A DNA stretch of 6,993 bases, taken from positions 1 through 6,993 of the forward strand of contig JAFTAC010000368.1 of NCBI GenBank assembly GCA_017458805.1, given 5' to 3'. Source of the DNA: Victivallales bacterium. Lineage in GTDB: Bacteria; Verrucomicrobiota; Lentisphaeria; Oligosphaerales; Oligosphaeraceae. Made by a program: the position numbers and the translations under genes. This document shows positions 5,131 through 6,993 of the stretch, one piece after another. How positions within the stretch are numbered: the first letter of the stretch is position 1; every line of letters starts with the position of its first letter. A model generated the notes under the pieces. That model searched no databases and was not told the DNA's origin. It saw only the letters and a program-made list of their open reading frames with translations.

Positions 5131-6993
5131 ATGACTGAACTGAGCAGAGAGGAGCGTGAGCGCCAGATACGTGAGCTGCATGTCCGCCACAGCGGATTGT
5201 TTGCGCTGAGCGCCATCGCACGTCATCACAGCCTGCCACTGGACATGCAGCAACTGATGCACGACCACGCCGTTGGCGAAAATGAGCTGACCACGCGTGA
5301 ACTCATAAGCATCGCAGGGAAGCACTCCCTCAAGGCGAAAAGCATCTCTCTGAAATGGAACAAGTTCGAGAAGGTGGCTAGCGTATTCCCCTGCATACTG
5401 GAGAAGAAGAACGGCCACTATGCCATCCTCTGCGGGCTACGCAAAGTGCAGCCCAAGGAGGGCGAAGAACCTGCCGATGTCAAGGAGTTCGAGGCCGCCC
5501 TGGTCGATACGGAGAAGCAGCTGGAAAATCCCACCGAAAACTTCAGTTTCATCACACGTGAGCAGTATAGTGAGCTTTTCACGGGCAAGGCCATCCTCAT
5601 CAAGCGCATCTATGCGCTGACAGACGAAGACCAGCCCTTCGGCCTCCGATGGTTCTTGCCCGACTTTCTACGACTGAAGGGCGTCTTCTTCCAGATTGCG
5701 CTGGCGGTGCTGCTGCTGACACTTATTGCCCTCGCCACGCCGCTCTTCTTCCAGAACGTCGTGGATAAGGTGCTGGTGCATGAGAGTTTCTCAACGCTGA
5801 ACGTCCTTGGCGCAGGCATCATCATCGCCATTTTGTTCAATGCGATATTGGAGTACCTGAAGGGGCATCTGCTGCTCTTCGCCACCAACAAAATCGACAT
5901 CTCCACCGCCGTGAAGACCTTCGCGCACCTCGTCCATCTGCCCATTGACTTCTTCGAGCAGGTGCCTTCGGGCGTCATCCTCAAGCACATCCAGCAGACT
6001 GAAAAGATTCGCGGCTTCCTCTCTGGCAACCTCTTCTTCACCTTCCTGGATTTGTGTTCGCTCATCATCTTCATCCCGTTTCTGCTGATGTACAGCGTCA
6101 AGCTGACCATCGTGGTGCTGGCGTTCACGCTACTGATGGCACTGGTCATCGCCGCGCTCATCAAGCCCTTCCAGAAGCGGCTGGACGCCCTCTACCAAGC
6201 GGAAGGCAAGCGCCAGAGCCGTCTCGTTGAGACCATCCACGGAATCCGCACCGTCAAGTCTCTGGCTCTGGAGCCAGTCGAGGAGAAGAACTGGGGGAAT
6301 CGCAGCGCGGCGGCTATTCGCGCCTACTTTTCCGTGGGACGCATCTCCCTCACGGCACGCAGCATCAGCCAGGCTCTGGAAATGCTCATGACCATCTCCA
6401 TCATCTGGCTGGGGGCACTCATGGTCTTCAAGGGAGACATCTCCATCGGCGCACTCATCGCATTCCAGATGCTGGCTGGCCGCGTGACGGGGCCGCTTGT
6501 CAAAACGGTCGGCCTCATCCATGAGTACCAGCAGGTTGCGCTGTCGGTCAAGATGCTGGGCGTGGTGATGAACACGAAGTGCGAGCCCAACATGGGACGC
6601 GTGAGGCATCCGCTCAAGGGGCGCATCACCTTCGAAAACGTCTCCTTCCGCTACCGCCCCGACCTCCCGATGGTCATCAAGAACTTCTCGCTGGACATGC
6701 CCGCAGGTGCTTCTCTTGGCATCGTGGGGCGTTCAGGCTCTGGCAAAACCACCCTTACCAAGCTATTGCAAGGGCTTTATCCACCTTTTGCGGGGCTGGT
6801 GAAAATCGATGGCGTCGATATCCGCGAGTTCGAGAAATCGCATCTACGCTCCAGCATCGGCGTTGTCCTGCAGGAGAACTACTTCTTCAATGGAACCGTC
6901 CGCGAAAACATCAGCCTGACGAAGCCCAGCGCCACGGGCGAGGAGGTACTGCGGGCCGCAAGCCTGGCTGGTGCGCACGAGTTCGTGCAGAAG
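5131..6993 (+). CDS. Type I secretion ABC exporter with C39-like domain (HlyB/PrtD type), cut at the right edge
   Basis: An open frame of 621 codons runs to the window edge; the family is about 700 residues, so most of it is present. AGGA at 5117-5120 precedes the ATG by ten bases. Three parts are visible. Residues about 17-165 form a C39 peptidase-like domain (SGLFALSAIARHH at 21-33, GHYAIL at 95-100); the position of the catalytic Cys is S21, while H96 and D126 align with the other catalytic residues, so it is probably a non-cleaving domain that holds substrate, as in HlyB. About six membrane segments follow (near 185-207, 224-243, 301-321, 325-344, 416-433, 438-456). The nucleotide-binding domain has Walker A GRSGSGKT (533-540) and Q581 in VVLQENYFFNGTVRENI, a form typical of RTX exporters; signature and Walker B lie outside. 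It should work in the inner membrane with an HlyD-type adaptor and a TolC-type channel, neither seen here. Confidence 0.9.
   Translation, partial: MTELSREERERQIRELHVRHSGLFALSAIARHHSLPLDMQQLMHDHAVGENELTTRELISIAGKHSLKAKSISLKWNKFEKVASVFPCILEKKNGHYAILCGLRKVQPKEGEEPADVKEFEAALVDTEKQLENPTENFSFITREQYSELFTGKAILIKRIYALTDEDQPFGLRWFLPDFLRLKGVFFQIALAVLLLTLIALATPLFFQNVVDKVLVHESFSTLNVLGAGIIIAILFNAILEYLKGHLLLFATNKIDISTAVKTFAHLVHLPIDFFEQVPSGVILKHIQQTEKIRGFLSGNLFFTFLDLCSLIIFIPFLLMYSVKLTIVVLAFTLLMALVIAALIKPFQKRLDALYQAEGKRQSRLVETIHGIRTVKSLALEPVEEKNWGNRSAAAIRAYFSVGRISLTARSISQALEMLMTISIIWLGALMVFKGDISIGALIAFQMLAGRVTGPLVKTVGLIHEYQQVALSVKMLGVVMNTKCEPNMGRVRHPLKGRITFENVSFRYRPDLPMVIKNFSLDMPAGASLGIVGRSGSGKTTLTKLLQGLYPPFAGLVKIDGVDIREFEKSHLRSSIGVVLQENYFFNGTVRENISLTKPSATGEEVLRAASLAGAHEFVQK

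Overview
The window holds six protein genes in two divergent groups that read away from a 101-bp AT-rich gap at 2950-3050. Coding density is high and the genes look moderately GC-rich by eye. No rRNA, tRNA, CRISPR array, transposase or phage gene was seen. The enoyl-ACP reductase-like protein has a sequence style that I associate, from memory, with Planctomycetes and Verrucomicrobia. A secreted propeller protein next to a sugar isomerase-like protein also suits carbohydrate-degrading bacteria of the PVC group (Verrucomicrobiota, Lentisphaerota, Kiritimatiellota, Planctomycetota). This placement is low to moderate confidence and rests on protein style only.

Left half, minus strand, read from 2949 down to 1. 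First comes an MalK/PotA/FbpC-type importer ATPase with a TOBE tail. A GC-rich hairpin follows in the 60-bp gap, then a xylose isomerase-like TIM-barrel protein. After another 29 bp comes a probable exported beta-propeller protein that runs off the left edge. The spacing suggests one transcription unit, possibly attenuated at the hairpin. The likely theme is uptake and conversion of a small carbohydrate, but no permease, binding protein or glycosidase lies in the window, so the substrate is unknown.

Right half, plus strand, read from 3051 to 6993. A FabI-type enoyl-ACP reductase-like SDR is followed 47 bp later by an acetylornithine aminotransferase (argD), and 32 bp after that by a type I secretion ABC exporter with a degenerate C39 domain, cut by the right edge. 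No convincing terminator separates them, so they may be co-transcribed, although fatty-acid synthesis, arginine synthesis and protein export are not obviously one pathway.

I see no clear undescribed system here. The points most worth a second look are the changed second active-site tyrosine in the FabI-like enzyme, the Ser-for-Cys and inserted segment in the exporter's C39-like domain, the hairpin between ATPase and isomerase, and the very short leader without a Shine-Dalgarno sequence in front of the ATPase gene.
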